Source of the DNA: Chthoniobacter sp.
GTDB taxonomy: Bacteria; Verrucomicrobiota; Verrucomicrobiia; Chthoniobacterales; Chthoniobacteraceae
NCBI GenBank assembly: GCA_021414005.1
Contig: JAIOPH010000029.1
Location: forward strand, 1-62,343
Direction of reading: 5' to 3'
DNA: 62,343 nucleotides
Positions 53,201-60,411 of this stretch are shown here, in pieces (within the stretch, counting starts at the first letter, position 1; each line of letters opens with the position of its first letter). The translations under genes were made by a program, and so were the position numbers. The notes under the pieces were generated by a model that had not been told where the DNA came from, did no database searches, and saw nothing but the letters and a program-made list of their open reading frames with translations.

Positions 53201-55607
53201 TGTTGGCCGCCTGGAGGGCAGTGCCGCCGCTAATGGTCGTCGTGCTGCTACTTCCGCCGTTGCCGGAACGGAGAATGCCGTTGACCGTCACGGTTGCTCC
53301 GGCAGCCAGGGTGAAGGCTTGGGCGGAGTTGGCCGTGTTCACGATATTCAAGCCCGTAAAGGTAGTGCCGTTTGCCTGGGCGCTGACCGAGCCACCGCTT
53401 TGCAATTGCGCGTAACTGCCCGAGGCGATGCTCACCTGGGCACCGGCGTAAGTGGCGGCACCGGCGGGAATGGCATCATTCACGTAGTCGAGCGGACGGA
53501 CGAATCCCGCGCCATCGTAGAAGGCGTAGTTGTTTCCGGCAGCCGCTCCTGTTCCCGCAAAATAGGCGACTCCCATTGGGGTTTGATTCGCTTGCCCCGT
53601 GAGAATGATGTTGTTGGTGCCGAGCGTGCCGCTTGCATTCGTGGCGGCCGTGCCGATCGCCCCACCGGATACGACAAAAGTCGCGGTGGAACCCACCGAA
53701 CGGACCGGCGCGGCATTGAACGTCAAGTTCGCAGTCGTGGCGGCAAAGGTGGATTTGATGGTGGCGTCGCCCGAGTTGAGGGTCAGCGAAGTCATCTGCT
53801 GGGCACTCGCCGCCGCCTCCTTCACATTGAAGGTGCCTGAGGTGTTGAAAATCAGAGGAGTGCCGGTGACGCCGTTCAGGCTTCCGGTGGTTCCGCTACC
53901 GATTTGCAAAGTGGGGGAGGCATTGATTTGCGTGCTGTTCTGGTAGGCACCGCCGCCGGTGATGGTGGTGGCACCGGTGTAGGTGCTGGCACCGGTGAGG
54001 ATCAGCGTGCTGGTGCCAGCCACCGTCAGGCCGTAGCCCATGCCGCCGTCTCCAATGGCCCCACCGACTGTGAGGGTATGGCCGGCGTTGTTCGGGGCGA
54101 GTGAGACTTGCACGCTCGGCGCACCGAGCGTGACCGCGCCGGTGCCGAGGTTTAGGGTATTTGTACCTGCAAAGGTGAAATCGCCATTCCAATTCTGGGC
54201 GTTGTTGTTCGCGTTGGTGATGGCATTGCTCACACCGAGGAAGGTACCGCCGCCGATCGTGAGGGTGCTGGCCGTCGCGCCGAGGGCCGTGGTGCTGCCA
54301 AGAATGAGCGTGCCACTATTGAGAAAGGTGCCGCCGGTATAGGTGTTGACACCGGAGAGGGTCAGCGTGCCCGCGCCGGATTTCGTCACCACATTAGTCC
54401 CATTCGCCAGAATGGGCGAGCTGATCGTCAGCGCGTCACCGGACAGATCAGTGCGGATGACCAATTCTCCTCCAGAAGTGGTGGTCTTGAGACCGGTGCC
54501 GCCGCTGATGGTGGCGGAATTGTTGCCTGACTTGAGGATGCTGTCGGTGGTGACAGTGCCACTGTCCGCAAGCGTCAGGTTGTTGGCACCGCTAATTTTG
54601 AAGGTGGTAAAGGCGGTGCCACCGGACTGCGCGACGACTGCACCGGTGATTTGCTGGTGAGCAGCGGAAGCCAGCGTAGTACGACTGCCGCTGGTGCCCG
54701 CGCCTGTGTCACTGCCGTAGTTGATGGCGCGGACAAAGCCGCCGGCGTCATGCCAGGCAAAATCGGAACCACCGTAGAAGATGCCCTTGTCGATAAAGCT
54801 GTTGGCCGGAACCCCGGTGAGCACAAAGCCATTGGTGGCACTGTTGACGCCGCCGCCGCTGACGAAATTGCCGGTGGCTCCCGCCGTGCGCGCCGCGAGA
54901 GAGGAGAAGGTGAGGGCCTGATCCTGACTCACCACCCGCGTCGTCTTGACCGTGCCCTCGCCGGCACTGAAAGTCAGCGCGCCGAGGCTTTGCGCCAGAG
55001 CGCCAGCGGCCCCGGTATTGCTCATGTTAAAAGTGGCCGTCCCGCCGAAAGTCAGCGGCGTAGTGCTGGCCAGTGAACCGGTCTGCCCGTTCAGGGTCAG
55101 TATCCCGTCATTGATGGCGGTGGTCCCGGTGTAGGTGTTCACCCCGGTGAGAACCAAGGTTCCACTCCCAGACTTGATCAGGCCGTCGGTGCCATCCACG
55201 ACCGCGTTGATCGTGGCGGAATTCTGAAGGACGCCGATCGTTGCCGAAGCACCGGCCAGCACGAGTTTACCCGTCGGTGTACCCGCATCAATGGTCCAGC
55301 TTTGGGCACCCGCGGTGTCGCCGAACCTCCAGAGAGTGCCTGTTTGGTCTCCGTCCAGAGTCAGGGTGATATTACCTCCGATATCCACCGTGCTGAAGTC
55401 GAGCGTATCGCCGGAGACCGGAATCGGAGCCACTCCGCCGAGCCAGTCTGCCCCCGTGGCCCAAGCGTAGGTTCCGCCCACGGTTTGTGTCCAGGTGTAT
55501 GTGGCCGCCGTGAGGTCGGGGGCCGACAGGGCGAGGATCGAGGCGGAAAGGATGGTCAGGGATCGCTTGGAGGCAAGGCGGTTGAAAGGATTTTTGGCTG
55601 GTTTCAT
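47277..55607 (-). CDS. Giant PEP-CTERM protein with autotransporter-associated beta-strand repeats
   Basis: A 2776-residue predicted surface protein. The start at 55607 gives a signal peptide (SLTILSASILALSAPDLTAA); upstream frames add non-homologous residues. The body is a tandem array of 30 or more beta-helix units of the PATR type (PF12951-like), for example GALTKLGTGTVTLNASNTFTG or VTKSGAGTLTLSGVNTYTGG, rich in Gly, Thr, Ser, Asn and Ala. The C-terminus VPEPGTIGLLLVGALGVLNQ followed by RRRP is a PEP-CTERM sorting signal (motif, helix, basic tail), so it should be exported and processed by an exosortase, not inserted as a classic autotransporter. A block of about 257 residues is duplicated within the array. 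An adhesin or surface-filament role is inference. Confidence 0.9.
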   Translation of the reverse strand: MKPAKNPFNRLASKRSLTILSASILALSAPDLTAATYTWTQTVGGTYAWATGADWLGGVAPIPVSGDTLDFSTVDIGGNITLTLDGDQTGTLWRFGDTAGAQSWTIDAGTPTGKLVLAGASATIGVLQNSATINAVVDGTDGLIKSGSGTLVLTGVNTYTGTTAINDGILTLNGQTGSLASTTPLTFGGTATFNMSNTGAAGALAQSLGALTFSAGEGTVKTTRVVSQDQALTFSSLAARTAGATGNFVSGGGVNSATNGFVLTGVPANSFIDKGIFYGGSDFAWHDAGGFVRAINYGSDTGAGTSGSRTTLASAAHQQITGAVVAQSGGTAFTTFKISGANNLTLADSGTVTTDSILKSGNNSATISGGTGLKTTTSGGELVIRTDLSGDALTISSPILANGTNVVTKSGAGTLTLSGVNTYTGGTFLNSGTLILGSTTALGATASTLTIGGGTFLGVSNAITNANNNAQNWNGDFTFAGTNTLNLGTGAVTLGAPSVQVSLAPNNAGHTLTVGGAIGDGGMGYGLTVAGTSTLILTGASTYTGATTITGGGAYQNSTQINASPTLQIGSGTTGSLNGVTGTPLIFNTSGTFNVKEAAASAQQMTSLTLNSGDATIKSTFAATTANLTFNAAPVRSVGSTATFVVSGGAIGTAATNASGTLGTNNIILTGQANQTPMGVAYFAGTGAAAGNNYAFYDGAGFVRPLDYVNDAIPAGAATYAGAQVSIASGSYAQLQSGGSVSAQANGTTFTGLNIVNTANSAQAFTLAAGATVTVNGILRSGNGGSSSTTTISGGTALQAANNAELVIRADQSNDLLTISAPIVANGTNAVTKSGAGTLTLSSSNSFTGGISISGPLFIGHANALGNGTVTFNAGSSIGDSVANVTITGVTRYVFNGNFNTINTAKNIDFGTAPVTINAPLTFGVTNSNTIGGPITGPGGLNAFDITGADNGGTGYGFTLSAPISLRAGQTVRGKGALINGVISDGGNGYGVTLNGSYTGTWTFTAANTYTGATIINSGATLNIGNNGGTGSLNPNSAIADYGTLTFNRTGTITQGTDFGTISGSGSVTKSASGTAILTSANTYTGVTAISTGTLQIGSGGTAGSLNASSTIINNATLSFNRSDDIVQGTAFSGLAISGTGALTKLGTGTVTLNASNTFTGTTTISNGKIALGNALALQNSAYVTTGSTGAIGLDVTGYATPTLGGLSGAVNLATAITGYGSVTALTLNPQSGSQTYSGIIADGTAGMTLTKSGAGTQILSGANSYSGTTTISAGTLQIGAGGATGSLNASSAIVNNGTLTFNRTGTITQGTDFAGVISGLGAVTQAGSGTTIFTGANTYKGLTTISTGTLQIGAGGTVGELDTTSLIVNNGTLAFNRSDNIAQGTAFSGLAISGTGGLTKLSTGTLTLNAANTFTGNTLISNGRVALGHALALQTSAYDTTGSTGAIGLDVTGFVTPTLGGLSGSVALATAITGYGSVTGLTLNPQSGKSVTYSGIIGDGAGNMTLTKSGAGTQTLTGLSTYAGTTTVTGGTLIADTATNATILNAASALVFSGNGGTLQYKGLAAQTRTQILNGLTLTGGVATIDANNTGTSTTIDLRGSGGLLAITRSSGGGTVDFKATTGTLGTTAVVKTAQANDANGILGAWATVGGGANWAINNGSNVVAAYASYTDIALAGTISDATTTNVRINSGASGNITLGAATTNINTLMQNLGTAATVDTATKVLRLGTGGGILVATGKQALTIGTVAGSGTLTAGGNAVDVAGELILNNSSSNGLTINSAIANNGTGAVALTKSGTGTVTLATTNSYSGGTSLNAGTLTLGNGAAIGGGTLTINGGTISGNFTLTNNNPIVANGDFSLGGGLNTGAVGTFKIAKPLTITGGGTIGNVITDLSGTNTLNALDISWAVPSTTTNMTVGGNITLRSNQTLNVNVAHVTDSLFFNGNFGDGGLGYGLTVSGVLNSGNLIFAGSHTYTGTTTINPGITLTLGNAGAVGSLSPSSAIVDNGVLRFNRNNTMTQGTDFGGISGIGGVTVGGGGTTVLNALNTYTGVTTIRSIGNSTLSVTKLADGGLPSSIGQSSSAAANLVLGDNSTNDGFMLKYIGSGDSTDRLFTLGADWGLNTHKIDASGSGPLLFTNPGSLAFSGAANQARSLTLTGTNTGGNTLTARIENNGTGALSLIKSGAGTWILAGNSAYTGVTTISGGILSVATLANGGVASPIGQASNLRSNLVLSGGTLSYTGATTSVDRAFTVSANSTIDVSTAATNLTLGDASLGAITLGVTGGSGSSLSLGGIAITGAATLNPTTANLSVASVGSVGGNFALTLSGTSTGNIATDVIGTGTGALTKSGTGSWTLSGGNTYTGITTISAGTLVAGTNAPSAAIGAFGNAVSEVVLGVAGGNSNAGILIGGAFDVGRIIRIPTNNTTDTGTRILTLGGNTAASSIFSGNIFLGTTSQAGRGVTLTAASGGQVTFSGVIQNPSGMDATTYTVTKAGAGTVVFSNANTYTGLTTVGEGTLRLGITDGIKPGNPVTVVPTGSGAVLDLAGFDQSIGGAGLTLGGSTATSAATVINSTGTSTLTLSGGTTAATYVAANVPNDPLGATISVASLTLANAAQTFTVGDSANVTGSANELTVTSAITAAGASSALVKAGDGALRLDGAQGYDILTANAGTTNVNGVLGSAPGLAVVTVAAGTTKLKFGSVSQTLSSLTIGAGATVTFTSGPASGSLTGGGGGKAPGFGGSAVVPEPGTIGLLLVGALGVLNQRRRPATKIFQG

Positions 55608-55802
55608 GGTGGGAGGATTTTTGGGTAGAGGTGGAAGGTTGGTGCCACAGGTTCCGAATTGGTTGTTCATGTGGCTTTTGTCTGGATGCTGGGGTTTTTG
55701 GTTGGGGTTCTGCAGAGAACCTTCCGTGCAGGTGGAAGGGCAGGGATGAATGACGTGGCGGTAGAATTGCATCACGCTCCCGGAAGGAAAATCATTTCAC
55801 CT

Positions 55803-55819
55803 TGTCATAAAACATGACA
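55803..55819. promoter_or_regulatory. Candidate operator TGTCAT-N5-ATGACA, copy 1
   Basis: A perfect 6-base inverted repeat with spacer AAAAC. It overlaps the last codons and stop of the regulator gene (stop at 55805-55807) and lies 196 bases upstream of the giant PEP-CTERM gene start. The same half-sites and spacing occur at 39805-39821 before a secreted-protein operon. It is the best candidate binding site for the adjacent regulator. Confidence 0.5.
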
Positions 55820-56932
55820 GGTCTGGTCGCCCGCCGAGCCGCCGGTCAGGCTTTCCGCGGGGGAGGCCGTGGAATGCCCCTCGAAAAGGCGCATGGGGAT
55901 CATCCGCGCCTCGTCGAACGGCTGTCCCCGCTGCGCCACCAGCAGGGCCAGGTCCACCGTCGCACGGCACAGTTTGTCGCGGTCGAGCCGATAGCTCGTG
56001 ACCGGGGGATAGACAAATTCCAGCAGAGGATCGTCGAGCATGTGAATGATCGAGACATCCGCGGGCACCCGCAGCCCGCGCTGGCCGAGCCAGGTGAGGA
56101 CCGGGAGGAGGTTGCGGATGCCGAGCGTGAGGAAGGCGGTCGGCGGCTGCGCGGCGGCGAACATTCTTTCCAGGATCGGATACCAGTTGACCGCGTGGTC
56201 TTTCCAGTGCGGTGCGTGAAACGTCTCCTGCCATTTCACGCCTCGTTCTTCCAAAGCCTCGCGGAACGGCTCGACCATTTGCACCCCGTAGGCATTGTGC
56301 AGCGGAAAGACGATCCGCCGGTGGCCCAGATCCAGCAGCGCCCGGGTGGCCGCGCGGATCGCCCGGTCGCCGTCGCCTCCGGTGCGCGGCAGGTGGTGGC
56401 GGTAGGTGCCGCCGAGACACACGCACGGCACCTGATTACCCTCCATCCATGCTTCGATCTCCGGCGTGGCGTCCACGACGACCCAGACATCGCAGTCTGC
56501 CGCGGCGAGTTCTCGCTCAAGGATGCGCGCGGGTCGCTCCGCCCGGAAGGCAGCGGAAACCTGGAAGGCGACCCGCACCCCGTGGCTCGCCAGACGCATC
56601 CGCATCTGACGCATCCCAGCCTGGAAGCCCGCAGGCATCTCGTGGAGCGGGGAGGCCAGGAGGAAGCGCACCGAAGGGCCGATCTTCTCTTTGCCGAACC
56701 AGCATTGCTGGACCATGCGCGGCTTCCCCTGCGCGGCCGCCGCCACCACCCCCTCCTTCTCCAGCACCTCCAACGCCGCCCGGACAGTCGGGCGCGAAAC
56801 GTCCAGCAGGCTCGCCAACTCGTACTCACCGGGCAGGACCGGACCCAGTTCCCCCTTCTCAATCCGTATGCGGATCAGCTCCGCCGACTGCCCCGCCAAG
56901 GAGCGCGGACGGGCCATACTTTCGCTTTTCAT
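55805..56932 (-). CDS. Transcriptional regulator: GntR-type helix-turn-helix with LacI-type sensor domain
   Basis: A 375-residue regulator. The N-terminal winged helix (AELIRIRIEKGELGPVLPGEYELASLLDVSRPTVRAALEVLEKEGV without the usual LacI hinge) is GntR-like. The remaining about 290 residues resemble a LacI/periplasmic-binding sensor (RALLDLGHRRIVFPLHNAYG; ADVSIIHMLDDPLLEFVYPP, then VTSYRLDRDKLCRATVDLAL). Such hybrids are abundant in Verrucomicrobiota and are expected to sense sugars or glycans. ATGs at 56932 and 56917 (MARPRSLAG) are both possible starts. It lies directly upstream of the giant PEP-CTERM gene on the same strand, and its 3' end overlaps a candidate operator. Confidence 0.82.
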   Translation of the reverse strand: MKSESMARPRSLAGQSAELIRIRIEKGELGPVLPGEYELASLLDVSRPTVRAALEVLEKEGVVAAAAQGKPRMVQQCWFGKEKIGPSVRFLLASPLHEMPAGFQAGMRQMRMRLASHGVRVAFQVSAAFRAERPARILERELAAADCDVWVVVDATPEIEAWMEGNQVPCVCLGGTYRHHLPRTGGDGDRAIRAATRALLDLGHRRIVFPLHNAYGVQMVEPFREALEERGVKWQETFHAPHWKDHAVNWYPILERMFAAAQPPTAFLTLGIRNLLPVLTWLGQRGLRVPADVSIIHMLDDPLLEFVYPPVTSYRLDRDKLCRATVDLALLVAQRGQPFDEARMIPMRLFEGHSTASPAESLTGGSAGDQTCHVL

Positions 56933-57117
56933 CGGCGGCGGTGGGTAAGGAGCGGCGTGCGTGCGGGGAGGATGCGCTTCATACGGAAGTGGGGTTATGA
57001 AGCCCGGCCCGAAGCTTTGTAAAGCGGGGATATGCGGCCGACCAATTCGTCCGGCGGCAACAGTCCCCAGCCGCATCCATTGTCGCCGCGGATTTCGCCA
57101 ATACGGTTTCGACCGCT

Positions 57118-57758
57118 ATGACCAGACGCATTTTATCACTGCTACTACTGCTGCTGCTGCTCGCCTCCGGCATCGCGGGCGCGGCAGAGCTGCCCGCCTT
57201 CGGATCGGATCAGGAGGCAGACCGTTGGTTTCGCGAGAACAGCGCCTTTTACCGGAGTATGGCCAAGGTCGTGGAGGCCGCCGGCGGCTATACGATCGGC
57301 AGCACGGTGGAGTGGCCCGGCGGGGACGCCTACTACAAGGACAATCAGGGTTATATTAAACTGAACGACTCCCTGAAGGGCGCGCACCGCTTCAGCATCC
57401 TCATCTTCGAACTGACTCATCTGTATCAGGAACGCCATCACCGGGAGCTCACGGATCGGGTCCGTCTGGGGAACTGGTGGATGCTGGCCAGTTCGGATTA
57501 CTGCGCGAGATGATCGAACACGACGGAATCCGCCTGCATCACCGGGTGCTCCAGGAACTGCAGCCGGTTCTGGGCACCGTTCCGCCGGAAATGATCACCT
57601 GGCTGTCGAGCACGGCCAAGACCTTCACCGATTACCAAGTGCCATACGCCTACGACTACCTGAGGGCGCAGCAAGCGAGCGGCCACACCGTCGGCTACCT
57701 CAAGCTTTTCGAAAAACACCGCGCCGAGGTTCTGGACTCCCAGAAGAAAGCAGATTAG
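57118..57758 (+). pseudogene. Secreted hypothetical protein, frameshifted in a G run
   Basis: The first frame (57118-57513) encodes a signal peptide (RILSLLLLLLLLASGIAGAA) and then LPAFGSDQEADRWFRENSAF ... FELTHLYQERHHRELTDRVR, ending in an unrelated tail. The continuation lies in another frame: ELVDAGQFGLLREMIEHDG at 57472-57525 to the stop at 57758 (VLDSQKKAD). Inserting one G in the run GGGG at 57468-57471 would restore a single protein of about 213 residues (..RVRLG-ELVDAGQFG..). Either the gene is broken or the run was misread. The family is unknown; the FELTHLYQERHH segment recalls a metal-binding helix but lacks a full HExxH. Confidence 0.7.
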
Positions 57759-57842
57759 GGAGATCCGGCACCCAAACCACACCCCCTCAGTGTAGCGATT
57801 TTGCCAGCCGAGTCCTAACGTGAATGCGAAACCAAGAACTAC

Positions 57843-57939
57843 GAAGGAATCTTTTATTTCGATGTGACCGGCACTTGGGTGGGGGACCATCACTCAATTT
57901 CTATGAGGAAGCGATTTTCGCACTTTACACTTTTTGCAC
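57843..57939. repeat. Left copy of a diverged about 97-bp inverted repeat bounding a 4.1-kb island
   Basis: The sequence from GGAATC through GGCACTTGGGTGGGGGACC and ATTTCTATGAG to TTTTTGCAC matches the reverse complement of 61887-61983 at about 80-85% identity by eye, with a few one-base gaps. It begins 85 bases after the stop of the frameshifted secreted gene. No protein is convincing through it. Confidence 0.7.
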
Positions 57940-58426
57940 GGCCAAAACGGCCCGTAACGCGCAGTAAACGCGAATCCTAAGTGCTTTGCGCCAATAGGTT
58001 ATACCGCTCTCAGACGAATAATCGCCTCCTGAAACCGAGTGGATTTAGTGGATTTTGGCAGATTCCAAGTGGAAATCGCGTGGCGTGCATGGCTCTGTAA
58101 GCCGACGAGCCGCGGACGTGTATTGACCCGCGAAAACCGCATTTTCGGCACGTGCCGATACGGGCGCATCCTCATATGGGCACACGCCGATACGCCTTCG
58201 GCTGGACGGCGATTTTTGAGGCTCGCGGACGCTCCGCGAGCGCACGGCAAATCGGCGCGTGCCGACATCGGCATCAGCCGATACGCCGGGCCTTTCCTTC
58301 TGACGGCGAGGCAAGAATACGCCGCAGATCGTCCACTTCATCTTCGCCGAGCGCGATCAAAGTCACCCTGCCGAGGCTGCCCAGCGGACGGATCGCCCCG
58401 TCACGAATGACCTTGAGCAAGGTGCC
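57940..58426. other. Non-coding leader of the island with reiterated GCCGATACG words and hairpins
   Basis: No gene is supported. The 9-base word GCCGATACG occurs at 58154, 58186 and 58277, with the related GCCGACATCGGC at 58261. CGGCACGTGCCG near 58147 is a perfect palindrome. GCTCGCGGA / TCCGCGAGC with loop CGC forms a perfect hairpin at 58221-58241. The cluster lies immediately upstream of the P-loop NTPase gene and may be an origin-like, promoter or regulatory region. Confidence 0.45.
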
Positions 58427-59341
58427 GTGCGCCCGCTCGTGCTCGTGATCGGCAATCAGCCCGGCGTCGGGAAATCGACGCTCGTGCGCGCGATCCTCAC
58501 GCCGACGCATGGCGAGACGGAGGAAGACAGCAAACCGAAGTCCGACGAAGAACTGCGCAACGTGCTCGACGCCGCCGCGCTCGCGGGTGCGCCTTACGTC
58601 TTCCTCGACGACGTGCATAACCTCGCCTCGAATGATTTGAACCACTTCATTTCCTCGCCCACGCACACGCCGCGTGTGAAGGGGCAAAGCACGCGTGTGA
58701 AGTGCGCGAACAAGTGGCAGGTGTTCGCGACCGGAAATCACCTAAAGCTCGCGGAAGACCTGCCCCGGCGCAGCCTCGTGGTGTTCCTCGCCACGGGAGA
58801 CAAGGCCAGCGAACGCGAGATTGCCGACCCGATGACGAACACCTTCCTTTTCTCTGCCGACTATCGCGCGAAAGCCTGCGCCGCCCTGTTGGCACTGCTG
58901 CGCCACTGGTGCGCCTGCGGGATGCCGACCTGCCGCGAAGCACGCCTGTCGTCGTTTGAAGCCTACGCCGACCTCGTGGGCAGCGTGTTCGTCGCCGCTG
59001 GCTTCGCGAATCCCTTCGCCCCGATTGTCGATTGGCCGATGGGAGGCGACGAAGCCGGACGTGCCCTCGAAACCGCGCTGTGCAAGCTCGCCGGCCCGCT
59101 CGTGCAAGGCGAAGAACTCACGACCGACGAAATCCTCGACGGCCTGCGCGAAGCCGGGACGCTCGACGACGTGCTGCCTTTCGAGTGCCGCGACGAACGC
59201 AAAGCCCTTGGGCACAAACTGCGCAAGCTGCGCGGGCGCGTCTTCACCGACACGCGCGGACGGCGTTTCGAGTTTGGCCGGCGTGCCGCCGCGAGCGGCA
59301 GCCGCTACGTGGTGCATTTCCTCGACGGCGCGACCGGGTAG
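58427..59341 (+). CDS. P-loop NTPase, helicase/primase-like, probably N-terminally truncated
   Basis: A 304-residue ATPase fragment or short ATPase. Walker A is VIGNQPGVGKSTLVRAIL, Walker B PYVFLDDVHNLAS, a sensor-1-like strand WQVFATGNHLKLAEDLPRRS with an arginine pair that may be the finger, and RRSLVVFLATGD. The order and spacing resemble superfamily 3 helicase or primase-helicase C-terminal domains of plasmids, phages and satellites. There is no ATG; the GTG at 58427 begins just before Walker A. The frame stays open upstream only to about 58300, so the N-terminal domain expected of such proteins is missing. A C-terminal region (RKLRGRVFTDTRGRRFEFGR) may bind nucleic acid. Confidence 0.6.
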   Translation: MRPLVLVIGNQPGVGKSTLVRAILTPTHGETEEDSKPKSDEELRNVLDAAALAGAPYVFLDDVHNLASNDLNHFISSPTHTPRVKGQSTRVKCANKWQVFATGNHLKLAEDLPRRSLVVFLATGDKASEREIADPMTNTFLFSADYRAKACAALLALLRHWCACGMPTCREARLSSFEAYADLVGSVFVAAGFANPFAPIVDWPMGGDEAGRALETALCKLAGPLVQGEELTTDEILDGLREAGTLDDVLPFECRDERKALGHKLRKLRGRVFTDTRGRRFEFGRRAAASGSRYVVHFLDGATG

Positions 59342-59371
59342 CAGCGTGGCGACCTGCGCCGCCTCGTCTTC

Positions 59372-59450
59372 GCCCTGGTGCCGTCGCCAGCGGCCTACCC
59401 CGGCAATCGTGGATTTGCCGGGGTGCCTCGTCTCTCGCCCCGTGGTGCCC
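59372..59450. repeat. Structured direct repeat, copy A
   Basis: A 5' block starting GCCCTGGTGCCGTCGCCAGC leads into the perfect stem ACCCCGGCAA (59397-59406) / TTGCCGGGGT (59415-59424) with an 8-base loop, and ends with GCCCCGTGGTGCCC at 59437-59450. The same architecture recurs 644 bases downstream with a different but equally perfect stem. Confidence 0.65.
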
Positions 59451-59632
59451 TGCGCCGCGCTCCCCGCGCCCCTCGACGGCGTTCGCCGGGACGAACGCCA
59501 GCAACACCCGGCTCGGCGTCGCCGGCCTGCTGCCCCGGTGGGGTGGGGGGTAAGGAATCTTTTTCCACACCCGCCCGCCCCATCAGTTGATAAGTCTCGA
59601 CGCCTGCTTTCGCGACAACCTCCCGAAAACTT

Positions 59633-59714
59633 CGTGACACTGAATCGTGACAGTTTGCCCCCGCCCGTGACACTCGCGCTGTCACGATTGCCCTTTGCCC
59701 TTCGTTCGTGACAC
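59633..59714. repeat. Iteron-like cluster of CGTGACA motifs
   Basis: Five copies of CGTGACA[C/G] occur within 82 bases: plus-strand copies at 59633, 59646, 59666 and 59707, and one inverted copy (CTGTCACG) at 59679. Spacings are 13, 20, 13 and 28 bases. No gene covers the region. The pattern resembles replication-initiator iterons or a multi-site operator. Confidence 0.6.
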
Positions 59715-60015
59715 TCCGCGCCCCTTTTGAGCCGCCAAAAGGCCACAACACCACCACGAACACCAGCCCGCCAGCCCGCTTAGACACTAGATTTATGGGC
59801 TTGTGGTGTTCTTTCCGTAAGGAAAAGAGAAAGAGAAAGGCACGAGATGAACGCGAGCGCGAGGGCAGCGGGCGCGACCGGGGAAGCCGGCAACAACGCC
59901 ACAAGCCCACAAACCAAGCATTGATCGGCCTCGCCGGCTGGTGATTGGCCGAAAAGAACACCGACCAAAGCCCCGTCGAGCGTTCCGTCGCCAGCGATCC
60001 GGCCCGGCTCGGCGT

Positions 60016-60164
60016 GCCCTGGTGCCCTCGCCAGCGGCTTACCCGTGCAACTGTGAATTTGCACGGGTGCCCCGATTTCAGACCTGCGCCCCGTGGTGCC
60101 CCTTGGGAATCGCTAAAAATTACCCGTGCAACTACCCGTGCAAATTTCGGTGCATTTCGGTGCA
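60016..60164. repeat. Structured direct repeat, copy B, with tandem 10-base repeats
   Basis: The 5' block GCCCTGGTGCCCTCGCCAGC and the 3' block GCCCCGTGGTGCCC (60088-60101) match copy A. The stem is ACCCGTGCAA (60041-60050) / TTGCACGGGT (60059-60068), again perfect with an 8-base loop. The left-stem word ACCCGTGCAA is repeated at 60122 and 60134, followed by TTTCGGTGCA in tandem at 60145 and 60155. The whole 59342-60411 stretch, about 1.07 kb, carries no gene I can support. Confidence 0.65.
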
Positions 60165-60411
60165 TAAACCGCCATTTCAGAGGGATTTTGCCGACCTTCA
60201 CGGGCAAAAAGAAACGGCTCGCAAACTGTTGTTTGCGAGCCGCTTAAAGTGGTTGCGGGGGTAGGATTTGGCCGCTTTTGCCTCGGTTGTGCCTTCATTT
60301 CGCACGGCTGCGCCGAGTAATCAAGCGGCATCGGCCACTACTCGAACGAACTCGCTGACCGCTTTTTGCTGACAGTTGGCCGCCGATTCTGCACGGTGCA
60401 ATGCTTCGAAA

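Noticed and set aside
48145..54660. Many open frames of 60-250 codons on the plus strand
   Set aside because: All are antisense to the PATR repeats of the giant surface protein and repeat with its period; they contain only VPxPxV-type low-complexity sequence.
59395..60207. A 270-codon open frame on the minus strand in the island
   Set aside because: It runs across the direct repeats, hairpins and CGTGACA cluster. Its translation is Arg/Pro/Ser-rich without domain structure and its open state follows from the composition.
59342..60411. CRISPR array
   Set aside because: The repeats there are too few and irregular, the spacing is not constant, and no cas gene is present anywhere in the window.
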